This document shows positions 1 to 8,171 of a DNA stretch of 9,404 nt, piece by piece. Both the position numbers and the translations under genes were made by a program. The stretch spans positions 1-9,404 of the forward strand of contig JAJYBX010000044.1 of the NCBI GenBank assembly GCA_021778785.1, given 5' to 3'. Below the pieces are notes generated by a model. It did not search any database. It had not been told where the DNA came from and saw only the letters and a program-made list of their open reading frames with translations. Each line of letters starts with the position of its first letter. The stretch's first letter is position 1. The DNA is from Acidobacteriota bacterium (GTDB taxonomy: Bacteria > Acidobacteriota > Holophagae > Holophagales > Holophagaceae).

Positions 1-1227
<1,227 letters not shown>

Positions 1228-1254
1228 GGGGACTCCAACCAGAAGGGCGTGGGC

Positions 1255-3603
1255 CTAGACCAGGAATTTCCAGAATGCGAAGACGAGGAAGCCGAGGAAC
1301 ATGACGAAGGCGTAGTGCTGGACCCGGCCGCTCTGGAGGCGCCGGAACACCAGGCTCACCTGGTGGATGAGCCAGGCCACGCCATTCACCAGGCCGTCCA
1401 CGATCTTCTGGTCGACCCAGTGCATGCTGTCCGCCCAGAGCACCGTGAAGCGGGCGGCGCCATTCACCATGCCATCCACCACCCAGGTATCGAAGCTCCA
1501 GAGCTGGGCGGAGAGGCGCTTGCAGGGCCCGATGAGGGCGGCTTCGTAGAACTCGTCCACGTAGTACTTGGCGTTCACCCAACGGTAGAGGTTCGGGAAC
1601 CGCGCCACGAAGGCCTTGGCGCGGCTCCAGCTGGGATCCACCTTGTAGATCCACCACGCCAGGACCATGGCGCCGGGCGCCCAGACGAGGGTGGCCCAGG
1701 CCATCAGGCCGTACTCGATGGCGGGCGGAACATGCTCGCCGTGGGCGGCAGGCGCCACCTGGTACAGGAGCGGCTCGATCCACTTGGTGAAAAGCTCCGC
1801 TGGCACGATGGGCAGGACGCGGTGGAGGCTCTCGGGGTAGTTGAGGAAGCCGCCCACCACCGCCAGGCCCGCGAGGATGGACACCGGCAGCCACATGCGC
1901 CAGGTCACCTCGTGGGGGTGGTGGCCGGGGACGAAGTCGTGGTCCTCGGGATCATCCACGTGGTGGTCGTGGGCCTTGTCCAGTTCGTGGACATGGTTTT
2001 CTCCGTGGGCGTGCGCGTCATGGCCATGGGCGCCGTGGCCGTGATCGTCGTGGGCGTGGTGCGCCTCGGACTGCACGGTCAGGCCGTAGGGATCGTCCCC
2101 CGCTCCGCGGTAGTTGCCGTAGAAGGTCATGGCGATGAGGCGGGTCATGTAGAAGGCCGTGCAGAACGCGCCGAGCATTCCCAGGATCCAGGCCACCAGG
2201 TTCAGCGTGGGACCGTCATAGAGCCCATGGTGATACCAGCCCTCGAAGACCTTCCACAGGATCTCGTCCTTCGAGAAGAAACCCGAGAAGGGGAAGATGC
2301 CGGCGATGGCGAAGGTCGCGAGGATCATCGCCATCGAGGTGATGGGCATGAGCTTGCGCAGACCGCCCATGTTCCGCATGTCCTGCTCGTGGTGGCAGGC
2401 CGCGATCACCGCGCCGGAGCCGAGGAAGAGGCTGGCCTTGAAGAAGGCGTGGGTGAAGACATGGAACATGCCGGCCGCGAAGGCCCCGGCGCCCATGCCC
2501 ATGAACATGAAGCCCAACTGGCTCACCGTCGAGTAAGCCAGCACCTTCTTGATGTCGTACTGGGCCAGGCCCATGGTCGCGGCCACGAAGGCCGTGAGGG
2601 AGCCGAAGGCCAGCACCACTTCCAGCGCCACGGGGGCGTTGATGTAGATGAAGTTCAGGCGGGTGATCATGTAGAGGCCGCTGGTCACCATGGTCGCCGC
2701 GTGGATGAGGGCGCTCACGGGCGTCGGGCCCGCCATGGCGTCCGGCAGCCAGACATAGAGGGGGATCTGGGCGGACTTGCCCATGGCGCCCACGAAGAGG
2801 CAGCAGCCGATGAGGTTGAACCACCAGGTGGGGCTGGCGGCGTGGCCGAAGAGGGTGATGGACGGCAGGGCCATCACGCCGCGCACGGAGCCCATGAGCG
2901 TGTCGTAGTCCAGGCTTCCGAAGACCATGAAGATCAGGAAGAACCCGATCATGAAGCCGAAGTCGCCGATGCGGTTGGTGACGAAGGCCTTCTTGCCCGC
3001 GACCGCGGCGAACTCCTTGTCGAAGTAGAAGCCGATGAGCAGGTAGGAGCAGAGGCCCACGCCCTCCCAGCCCAGGAACATCATCATGATGTTGGCGCCC
3101 AGGACCAGGTTGAGCATGCTGAACACGAAGAGGTTCATGTAGGCCATGAACCGGTAGTAGCGGCCGTCATTGCGCTCTTCCGCCATGTAGCCGGTGCTGA
3201 AGAGGTGGATGAGGAAGCCCGCGCCGGTCACCAGCAGGGCCATGCAGCCGCTGAGCACGTCGAACTTGTAGGCCCACGCGATCTTGTAGGTGCTGAGGCC
3301 CCCCAGGACACGGGCGCCGCCCGCGTCGAACCAGGTCCAGAGGGTCTGGTGGATGGAGCGTTCCTCGGCGGGCAGTCCGATGAGCTGCCCGAAGTGGACC
3401 AGGGTGAGGACGAAGGCCAGGCCCACGCTGCCCAGGGCGATGAAGTCCACCACCTTGGTGTTCTTCAGCCGCCGGCCGGAGAGGCCGTTGATGAGGAACC
3501 CGAAGAAGGGCAGAAAGGGGATCAGCCAGAGGAGGCTGCCCGCATGGGACGCGGCGGTCATGGCGGATGGCTCCGTGATCATGGCGAGGCTCATGGTCGT
3601 CAT
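1255..3603 (-). CDS. nuoL: NADH-quinone oxidoreductase subunit L, with a His-rich loop
   Basis: The most distal antiporter-like subunit of complex I, carrying a proton channel and the long lateral helix. It has 782 residues, clearly longer than E. coli NuoL (about 613). Family marks include E180 in FLGWEGVGLCSYLL, K276 in GAMGKSAQIPLYVWLPDAM, the following GPTPVSALIHAATMV, IKKVLAYSTVSQLGFM at 351-366, HVFTHAFFKASLF with K389, and FSGFFSKDEI with K445. Residues 515-564 are a loop with 18 histidines. The C-terminal part (about 660-782) holds the lateral-helix region with an internal repeat at 705-743. The ATG at 3603 overlaps the nuoK stop as ATGA. A GAAGGG lies directly against that ATG but 9 bases before a second ATG at 3594, so translation may really begin there (779 residues). 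An upstream in-frame extension to 3804 lies inside nuoK and is rejected. Confidence 0.97.
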   Translation of the reverse strand: MTTMSLAMITEPSAMTAASHAGSLLWLIPFLPFFGFLINGLSGRRLKNTKVVDFIALGSVGLAFVLTLVHFGQLIGLPAEERSIHQTLWTWFDAGGARVLGGLSTYKIAWAYKFDVLSGCMALLVTGAGFLIHLFSTGYMAEERNDGRYYRFMAYMNLFVFSMLNLVLGANIMMMFLGWEGVGLCSYLLIGFYFDKEFAAVAGKKAFVTNRIGDFGFMIGFFLIFMVFGSLDYDTLMGSVRGVMALPSITLFGHAASPTWWFNLIGCCLFVGAMGKSAQIPLYVWLPDAMAGPTPVSALIHAATMVTSGLYMITRLNFIYINAPVALEVVLAFGSLTAFVAATMGLAQYDIKKVLAYSTVSQLGFMFMGMGAGAFAAGMFHVFTHAFFKASLFLGSGAVIAACHHEQDMRNMGGLRKLMPITSMAMILATFAIAGIFPFSGFFSKDEILWKVFEGWYHHGLYDGPTLNLVAWILGMLGAFCTAFYMTRLIAMTFYGNYRGAGDDPYGLTVQSEAHHAHDDHGHGAHGHDAHAHGENHVHELDKAHDHHVDDPEDHDFVPGHHPHEVTWRMWLPVSILAGLAVVGGFLNYPESLHRVLPIVPAELFTKWIEPLLYQVAPAAHGEHVPPAIEYGLMAWATLVWAPGAMVLAWWIYKVDPSWSRAKAFVARFPNLYRWVNAKYYVDEFYEAALIGPCKRLSAQLWSFDTWVVDGMVNGAARFTVLWADSMHWVDQKIVDGLVNGVAWLIHQVSLVFRRLQSGRVQHYAFVMFLGFLVFAFWKFLV
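1380..1479 (-). repeat. In-frame 22-base direct repeat within nuoL
   Basis: Bases 1380-1401 and 1458-1479 match at 20 of 22 positions (CGCCATTCACCA and on, plus strand) and lie 78 bases, that is 26 codons, apart. In the protein this gives VVDGMVNGAA (708-717) and IVDGLVNGVA (734-743), a tandem unit in the lateral-helix region of NuoL. Confidence 0.7.
1912..2061 (-). other. Histidine-rich loop-coding segment of nuoL
   Basis: This segment codes for NuoL residues 515-564, 50 residues with 18 histidines plus many Asp, Ala and Gly. It lies between the membrane helix ending AFYMTRLIAMTFYG (about 480-496) and the next helix, WLPVSILAGLAVVGGFL (571-587). By family topology the loop should be on the cytoplasmic side, but that is inferred. 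At DNA level it is a run of GTGG/CGTGGGC-like units on the plus strand, which suggests growth by slippage. Confidence 0.8.
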
Positions 3604-3902
3604 CCCTTCAGCAGGTTGATGTCGTCCACCTGGACGGTGTCCCGCCTGCGGTAGAGGGCCACCACCAGGGCGAGGCCCACGGCCACCTCGGCAGCCGCGA
3701 AGCCCATCACCAGCAGCGCGAAGGCCTGCCCGGAAGCGGAACCGCTGTGGCGGGCGAAGGCGATGAAGTTCAGGTTGGCGGCGTTGAGCATCAGCTCCAC
3801 GCACATGAGGATCACCAGGGCGTTCCGGCGGATGAGCACGCCGGCCACCCCGATGGAGAACAGGGCGAAGGAGATGAGGAGGACCGAGTTCAGGCTGACC
3901 AT
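3600..3902 (-). CDS. nuoK: NADH-quinone oxidoreductase subunit K
   Basis: Small three-helix membrane subunit of complex I, related to MrpC, which links the quinone module to the antiporter-like subunits in the polar axis of the membrane arm. From ATG at 3902 it has exactly 100 residues, the usual length. The two membrane glutamates fall at E36 (VILMCVELMLNAANLNFIAF) and E72 (FAAAEVAVGLALVVALYR), the same positions as the key glutamates in E. coli NuoK. The start overlaps the nuoJ stop by one base (TGATG). A GTG one codon upstream (3905) is also possible. A GAGAGGG stretch just upstream can serve either start. The stop overlaps the nuoL start by 4 bases, so translation with both neighbours is probably coupled. 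Confidence 0.97.
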   Translation of the reverse strand: MVSLNSVLLISFALFSIGVAGVLIRRNALVILMCVELMLNAANLNFIAFARHSGSASGQAFALLVMGFAAAEVAVGLALVVALYRRRDTVQVDDINLLKG

Positions 3903-4462
3903 CACACCCTCTCCGACTTCGCCAGGACCACGGCGCCCACCAGGGCGACGAGGAGGATCACGCTCAGGATCTCGAAGGGCAGCAGGTAGTCCGCGAAGAG
4001 GCCGCGGCTGACAGCCTGGGCGTTCTCCTTGGCCACATCCAGCCCCCGGGCCAGCTCGGGCCGGAGGACCAGCGCTTCAGGCGAGGTCGGGCCGAAGATG
4101 GCATTCCGGAACACCCCCGCGAAGGCCGCCACGCCCGCGAGCACCGCCACGATGGCCACGCGGGACTGGGTCTGGAAGACCTCCAGCTTCGCCTTCTGCT
4201 TGAACTTGCTGATCTCGACCAGCATCACGACGAACAGGAAGAGCACGACGATGCCGCCGGCGTAGACGAGGATCTGCGCCACGCCCAGGAACTCCGCTTC
4301 CAGGGAGAGGAAGCAGCCGGCCACGCAGAGCATGGTGAAGAGGAAGGCCAGGACGCTGTGGACCGCGCTCCGGGCCGCCACCATGAACGCGGCTCCCGCC
4401 AGGGCCAGGAGCCCGAAGATCCCGAACATGTTGCGACCGAGCGTTTCGAGTAGGTGTTCCAT
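3902..4462 (-). CDS. nuoJ: NADH-quinone oxidoreductase subunit J
   Basis: Five-helix membrane subunit of complex I; in known structures its third helix carries a pi-bulge involved in coupling. It has 186 residues, against 184 in E. coli. Hydrophobic helices lie near residues 10-29, 33-53, 58-82, 102-118 and 162-182. The signature is SLEAEFLGVAQILVYAGGIV with E54, E56 and Y67 on and just before the third helix. A loop of about 40 residues rich in charge separates helices 4 and 5. ATG at 4462 is preceded by AAGGA with a 6-base spacer. A 31-base gap separates it from nuoI, the largest gap inside the operon, and its stop overlaps the nuoK start. Confidence 0.95.
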   Translation of the reverse strand: MEHLLETLGRNMFGIFGLLALAGAAFMVAARSAVHSVLAFLFTMLCVAGCFLSLEAEFLGVAQILVYAGGIVVLFLFVVMLVEISKFKQKAKLEVFQTQSRVAIVAVLAGVAAFAGVFRNAIFGPTSPEALVLRPELARGLDVAKENAQAVSRGLFADYLLPFEILSVILLVALVGAVVLAKSERV

Positions 4463-4493
4463 GGGGTGTCCTTCGAGTCCGTGATGGGGCGGT

Positions 4494-5003
4494 TCAGTCC
4501 TCAGCCACGCTGTACTTGCCCACCGGCGAGGGGACGAACATGTTCTGGCCGTCGCCCTCCATGCCGAGGGAGAAGTCCTCGCGGTTGTAGGTGGCGAGCT
4601 CGAACTGGTGGTTCAGGATGATGGAATCGAAGCCGCAGCTCTCCACGCAGAACTCGCAGAAGATGCAGCGCTCCATCTCGAAGTCGTAGCGGACCGGGAA
4701 GGGCATCTTGCGCCCCTCCTTCTTGCCCTTCTCGATGGTGATGACCTCGGTGGGGCAGATCTTCTCGCAGGCGAGGCAGCACACGCACTTGATCTCGCCC
4801 TGCTCGTCCTTCAGCAGGGTGAGCCGCCCGCGGTAGCGGGGCGCCAGGCGCACCGGGATCTCCGGGTACTCCTGCGTGAAGTGCTTCAGGTGGGCGCGGA
4901 CCTTCTTGCGGTTCGCGGACAGGAAGACCTTGCCGAAGTACTTGCCGGTGAGCGCAAGGCCGGCCGCGATGTCGGAGGGGATCAGGGTCTTGAGCAGGCG
5001 CAC
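4494..5003 (-). CDS. nuoI: NADH-quinone oxidoreductase subunit I, 2x[4Fe-4S] ferredoxin-like
   Basis: Electron-transfer subunit holding clusters N6a and N6b, which pass electrons towards N2 in NuoB. It has 169 residues. After a basic N-terminus that would lie on the membrane, the family segment RLAPRYRGRLTLL appears at 52-64. Two ferredoxin motifs follow: C73, C76, C79 and C83 (CVCCLACEKICP, with an extra cysteine at 75) and C113, C116, C119 and C123 (CIFCEFCVESCG). Together they supply all eight ligands for two 4Fe-4S clusters. The residue after C123 is glycine where proline is usual. The start is GTG at 5003, preceded by GGGAGGA that fills the 10-base gap after nuoH. No nearby in-frame ATG would keep the N-terminal region. 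Confidence 0.97.
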   Translation of the reverse strand: MRLLKTLIPSDIAAGLALTGKYFGKVFLSANRKKVRAHLKHFTQEYPEIPVRLAPRYRGRLTLLKDEQGEIKCVCCLACEKICPTEVITIEKGKKEGRKMPFPVRYDFEMERCIFCEFCVESCGFDSIILNHQFELATYNREDFSLGMEGDGQNMFVPSPVGKYSVAED

Positions 5004-5013
5004 GGATCCTCCC

Positions 5014-6171
5014 TCAGTAGGCGAAGCGGATCATGGCCGCGACGAACAGGTTCACCAGGGTGAGCGGGATGAGGTACTTCCAGCCCACATCCATGAGCTG
5101 GTCGTACCGGTAGCGGGGCAGCGTGGCCCGCACCCACAGGTAGGTGAAGAGGATGAAGAAGACCTTCCCGAAGAAGAAGATCAGGCTCGGCTGCCCGAAG
5201 AAGGGCACCGTGGCGGGGATGAACCGCTGGAGCCCGAAGGGCAGGAAGTGGTAGCCGCCCAGGAAGAAGCCGCTGGCGAAGGTGGAGACCACGATCATGT
5301 TGGTGTACTCGGCCAGGTAGAAGAACCCGAACTTCATGCCCGAGTACTCGGTGTGGAAGCCCGCCACCAGCTCGTTCTCGGCCTCGGGGAGGTCGAAGGG
5401 CGTCCGGTTGGTCTCCGCGAAGCCGCAGGTGGTGTAGATCAGGAAGCCCGCCATGAGCGGGAAGGTCGCCAGCCAGCTCATCCCCTCGCCCGTGCCCAGG
5501 CGGAGCGACATCTCGCGGAAGTTGAGCGAGCCGGACAGCACCACCGGCACCAGCAGGCTGAGGGTGAGCGGCACCTCGTAGCTCACGATCTGCGCCGCGG
5601 AGCGCAGGCCTCCGAGCAGGGGGTATTTGGAATTCGAGGCCCAGGCGCCCAGCACGATGCCGTACACACCCACGGAGGCCAGCCCGATGATGTAGAGCAG
5701 GCTGACGTTGACGTCGGAGATGAAGCCCATGAAGGGCAGCCCGCCCACGATGGGGAAGCCCGCGGGGAAGGTGAAGAGGACGCCCGGATAGAAGGCGATG
5801 GCCGAGAACACGCCGAAGGCGGCCATCACGGAGAGGATGGGCGCCAGCGTGAACACGGCCCGGTCCGCCTTCTCGGGGATGATGTCCTCCTTGAGGATCA
5901 GCTTCAGGATGTCGGCGATGAAGACCGGCAGGCCGCGGAGGATGGAGAGGACGGGCACCTTGCCCATGGCCCACATCCCGCGGTTGAGCGCGCCGGTGAG
6001 GCCGCGGTGGCCGCCGGCCGTGCGGGTGGCGCCCAGGCGGACCTGGACGTAGCCGATCACCTTGCGCTCGGCGAAGGTGAGAAGGGGCACCATCACGAAG
6101 ATCAGGACCAGCACGGCCACGATCTGGATCAGGCCCATCACCAGGGTTTGTGTCAGGGTCATCGTCGGCAT
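5014..6171 (-). CDS. nuoH: NADH-quinone oxidoreductase subunit H, with an altered first loop
   Basis: Membrane subunit that forms the quinone entry chamber together with NuoB and NuoD. It has 385 residues, somewhat longer than the usual 325-350. It has a strongly hydrophobic first helix (about 8-32), FAERKVIGYVQVR with E35 at 33-45, GAWASNSKYPLLGGLRSAAQ at 175-194, and the hallmark AETNRTPFDLPEAE at 252-265 followed by ELVAGFHTEYSGMKFG. The usual RxGPNRxG signature after helix 1 reads RLGATRTAGG here, and about 25 extra residues lie before the conserved AD at 86-87. ATG at 6171 is preceded by GAGGA at 6180-6184, which overlaps the nuoD stop codon; spacing is 8 bases. A second ATG at 6162 is a weaker choice. 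Confidence 0.96.
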   Translation of the reverse strand: MPTMTLTQTLVMGLIQIVAVLVLIFVMVPLLTFAERKVIGYVQVRLGATRTAGGHRGLTGALNRGMWAMGKVPVLSILRGLPVFIADILKLILKEDIIPEKADRAVFTLAPILSVMAAFGVFSAIAFYPGVLFTFPAGFPIVGGLPFMGFISDVNVSLLYIIGLASVGVYGIVLGAWASNSKYPLLGGLRSAAQIVSYEVPLTLSLLVPVVLSGSLNFREMSLRLGTGEGMSWLATFPLMAGFLIYTTCGFAETNRTPFDLPEAENELVAGFHTEYSGMKFGFFYLAEYTNMIVVSTFASGFFLGGYHFLPFGLQRFIPATVPFFGQPSLIFFFGKVFFILFTYLWVRATLPRYRYDQLMDVGWKYLIPLTLVNLFVAAMIRFAY

Positions 6172-6182
6172 GGAGGGAATCC

Positions 6183-7283
6183 TCAGCGGTCAATCTCGCC
6201 CAGCACCACATCGAGGGTGCCGATGGCGGCAATCACGTCGGCCAGGAGCCGGCCTTCGACCATCTTGGACAGGGCCTGCATGTTCACGAAGCTGGGGGCC
6301 CGGACATGCATGCGGTAGGGCGTGGTCCCACCCTTCTCGCCCACGAAGTAGTAGCCCAGCTCGCCCTTGGGGGCCTCGATGGAGTGGTAGACCTCGTTGA
6401 CCTCGGACTTGAGGATCTTGGGGATCTTGGCCATCACGGGGCCCTCGGGCAGGCCGTCGATGCACTGCTGGATGATGCGGTGGCTCTGGCGCATCTCGGC
6501 GAGCCGCACCAGGTACCGGGCGTAGGTGTCGGCCTCGGGCCGGGTGGGGATCTCGAAGTCCATCTCTGCGTAGGCGGCGCTGGGGAAGGCCTTGCGGATG
6601 TCGTAGGGCACGCCGGCGGCGCGGAGGACGGGGCCGGTGATGCCCAGGGCGATGCAGTCCTCGGCGTTGATCTTCGCCACGCCGACGGTGCGCTTCTTCC
6701 AGATGCGGTTCTCGGAGAGGAGCGTCTCGTACTCCTCCATGCAGTCCAGGAAGATGTCCTGGAAGGCCTGGGCCTGCTTGATGAAGCCGGGGGGCAGGTC
6801 CTCGCGGAGGCCGCCGATGCGGAAGGCCGTGGTCGTGAGGCGCGCCCCGCAGAAGGCCTCGAAGAGATCGAGCAGGTACTCCCGCTCCCGGAAGGTGTAG
6901 AGGAAGACCGTCATGGCCCCGATGTCCAGGGCGTGCGTCGCCAGCCAGAGCAGGTGGGAGGCCAGCCGGTTCATCTCGGTGAGCATGGTCCGGATGTACC
7001 GCGCCCGCCGGGGGACCTCGATGCCGAAGAGCTTCTCGACGCCCTCGGCCCAGCCCAGGTTGTTGCTGATCGCCGCCACGTAGTCCATGCGGTCGGTCCA
7101 CACCTGGCCCTGGAAGAAGGTCTTGTTCTCGCAGATCTTCTCCACGCCGCGGTGCAGGTAGCCGATGATCGGCGTGCACTTCACCACCGTCTCGCCGTCG
7201 AGCCGCAGCTTCACCCGGAGCACACCGTGGGTGGAGGGGTGCTGGGGCCCGAGGTTGATCTCCATTTCCTCGTTCTTGAACAC
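6183..7283 (-). CDS. nuoD: NADH-quinone oxidoreductase subunit D (49 kDa type)
   Basis: Soluble subunit related to the NiFe-hydrogenase large subunit. It contributes the quinone-reduction site next to cluster N2. The length of 366 residues is on the compact side for the family. Visible marks are GPQHPSTHGVLR with H15 and H19, WTDRMDYVAAISNN with Y68, which aligns with the quinone-site tyrosine of characterised enzymes, HLLWLATHALDIGAMTVF, PKGELGYYFVGEKGG near the C-terminus and the terminal LDVVLGEIDR. As expected for NuoD, the hydrogenase metal-binding cysteines are not apparent. The start is GTG at 7283, with AGGAG 6 bases upstream overlapping the nuoC stop. An ATG at 7265 lacks a well-spaced Shine-Dalgarno and would leave the conserved segment almost at the N-terminus. 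Confidence 0.97.
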   Translation of the reverse strand: MFKNEEMEINLGPQHPSTHGVLRVKLRLDGETVVKCTPIIGYLHRGVEKICENKTFFQGQVWTDRMDYVAAISNNLGWAEGVEKLFGIEVPRRARYIRTMLTEMNRLASHLLWLATHALDIGAMTVFLYTFREREYLLDLFEAFCGARLTTTAFRIGGLREDLPPGFIKQAQAFQDIFLDCMEEYETLLSENRIWKKRTVGVAKINAEDCIALGITGPVLRAAGVPYDIRKAFPSAAYAEMDFEIPTRPEADTYARYLVRLAEMRQSHRIIQQCIDGLPEGPVMAKIPKILKSEVNEVYHSIEAPKGELGYYFVGEKGGTTPYRMHVRAPSFVNMQALSKMVEGRLLADVIAAIGTLDVVLGEIDR

Positions 7284-7292
7284 CGTCCGCTC

Positions 7293-8171
7293 CTAGTCCG
7301 CCTGGGGTTGCTTCAGGTTGATGCCCATCTGGCCGGCCTTCTCCATGGCGATGCGCATCAGCACGCCACCCCGGTCCTCCCGGAGGTCGATGTCGCGCTG
7401 ACCCCAGCCCACGGTCGGATACTCCTTCCGCAGCGGGTAGCCCTCCCAGTCCTCCGGGCAGAGGATGCGGGTCATGTCCGGGTGGTCCTTGAAGCGGATG
7501 CCCAGCATGTCGTAGGTCTCGCGCTCCATCCAGTTCGCGCCGGGGTAGAGGGAGCAGGCGCTCTCGGGCTCGAAGCCCTCCGGCACCAGGATCCGCACCC
7601 GCAGGCGCTTGCGCCGGCTGATGCTGGTCAGCTGATAGACCAGGGAGAAGGCGAAGTCCTTGGCGGCGGGATAGTGCGTGCCGGTCTGGTCCGCCAGCAT
7701 CTCGTACTTGAGCGAGGCGTCGTCGCGGCAGAGACGGAGGGCCTCGTGCAGGGCCTCCTTGCGCACCTGGCAGGTCAGTTCCCCGGCCTGCTCGAAGACC
7801 TCCTCGACCTTGTCTCCCAGCAGCTCCTGGAGGCGCAGCAGATCGGGAGCCTTGGCCTCCTGGGGCCAGGGGGTCTTCATGTCGTTGTCGTCCTTCCGCG
7901 GCACGGGCTTCACCGGGGGCTTGGGAGCCTCCTTGCCCTCGGCCTCGGCCTTCGCCTTGGCAGTCTCGTAGTCCGCCTGCATCTTCTGCCACTTGGCCTC
8001 GTCCGCGGCCTGCTGGGCCACCACCTCGGCCCGGTAGGTCTTCAGGCTCGGCAGGGGGACGGTCTTGGGCAAGACCACCTGGCGCTGCGGGGAGGCGGCG
8101 TAGTCGTAGACATAGGGGCCGGTGGGGACCTCGGGCTCGGCCGGGGTCTGGGGTTCGATCGGTTCCGACAT
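7293..8171 (-). CDS. nuoC: NADH-quinone oxidoreductase subunit C (30 kDa type), N-terminally extended
   Basis: Peripheral structural subunit that packs on NuoD and NuoB in the connecting module. It has 292 residues, well above the common 160-220. The core begins near residue 109 (PDLLRLQELLGDKV) and contains the family signature ANWMERETYDMLGIRF at 202-217, then EDWEGYPLRKEYP near 230-242, followed by a tail of about 50 residues. Residues 1-105 are an extra, low-complexity, Pro/Glu/Lys/Ala-rich segment. Part of it (about 44-82) is likely helical, followed by a Pro-Lys stretch. ATG at 8171 overlaps the nuoB stop as TGATG and has a strong GAGGAGG 7 bases upstream, so the long form is the likely product. 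The internal M98 has no Shine-Dalgarno. NuoC is separate here, not fused to NuoD as in E. coli. Confidence 0.95.
   Translation of the reverse strand: MSEPIEPQTPAEPEVPTGPYVYDYAASPQRQVVLPKTVPLPSLKTYRAEVVAQQAADEAKWQKMQADYETAKAKAEAEGKEAPKPPVKPVPRKDDNDMKTPWPQEAKAPDLLRLQELLGDKVEEVFEQAGELTCQVRKEALHEALRLCRDDASLKYEMLADQTGTHYPAAKDFAFSLVYQLTSISRRKRLRVRILVPEGFEPESACSLYPGANWMERETYDMLGIRFKDHPDMTRILCPEDWEGYPLRKEYPTVGWGQRDIDLREDRGGVLMRIAMEKAGQMGINLKQPQAD

Noticed and set aside
1912..2061. Apparent valine-rich membrane segment on the plus strand
   Set aside because: GTG is the reverse complement of CAC, so the histidine codons of the NuoL loop read as valine on the other strand; this is an artefact.
3603..3804. 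Upstream in-frame extension of nuoL
   Set aside because: It lies wholly within nuoK in another frame and is Arg/Gly-rich; the ATGs at 3603 and 3594 fit family start and coupling.
4463..4493. 31-base gap between nuoI and nuoJ as an internal promoter or small gene
   Set aside because: Too short for a promoter pair, and its content is accounted for by the nuoJ ribosome site.
4876..6318. Plus-strand open frame of 480 codons antisense to nuoI and nuoH
   Set aside because: Composition is Glu/Gly/His/Asp-rich, typical of a shadow of GC-rich genes; the opposite strand is clearly nuoH.
6190..7992. Minus-strand open frame of 600 codons overlapping nuoD and nuoC in another frame
   Set aside because: Arg/Pro/Gly-rich out-of-frame reading of the same strand; the in-frame products are the recognisable NuoD and NuoC.
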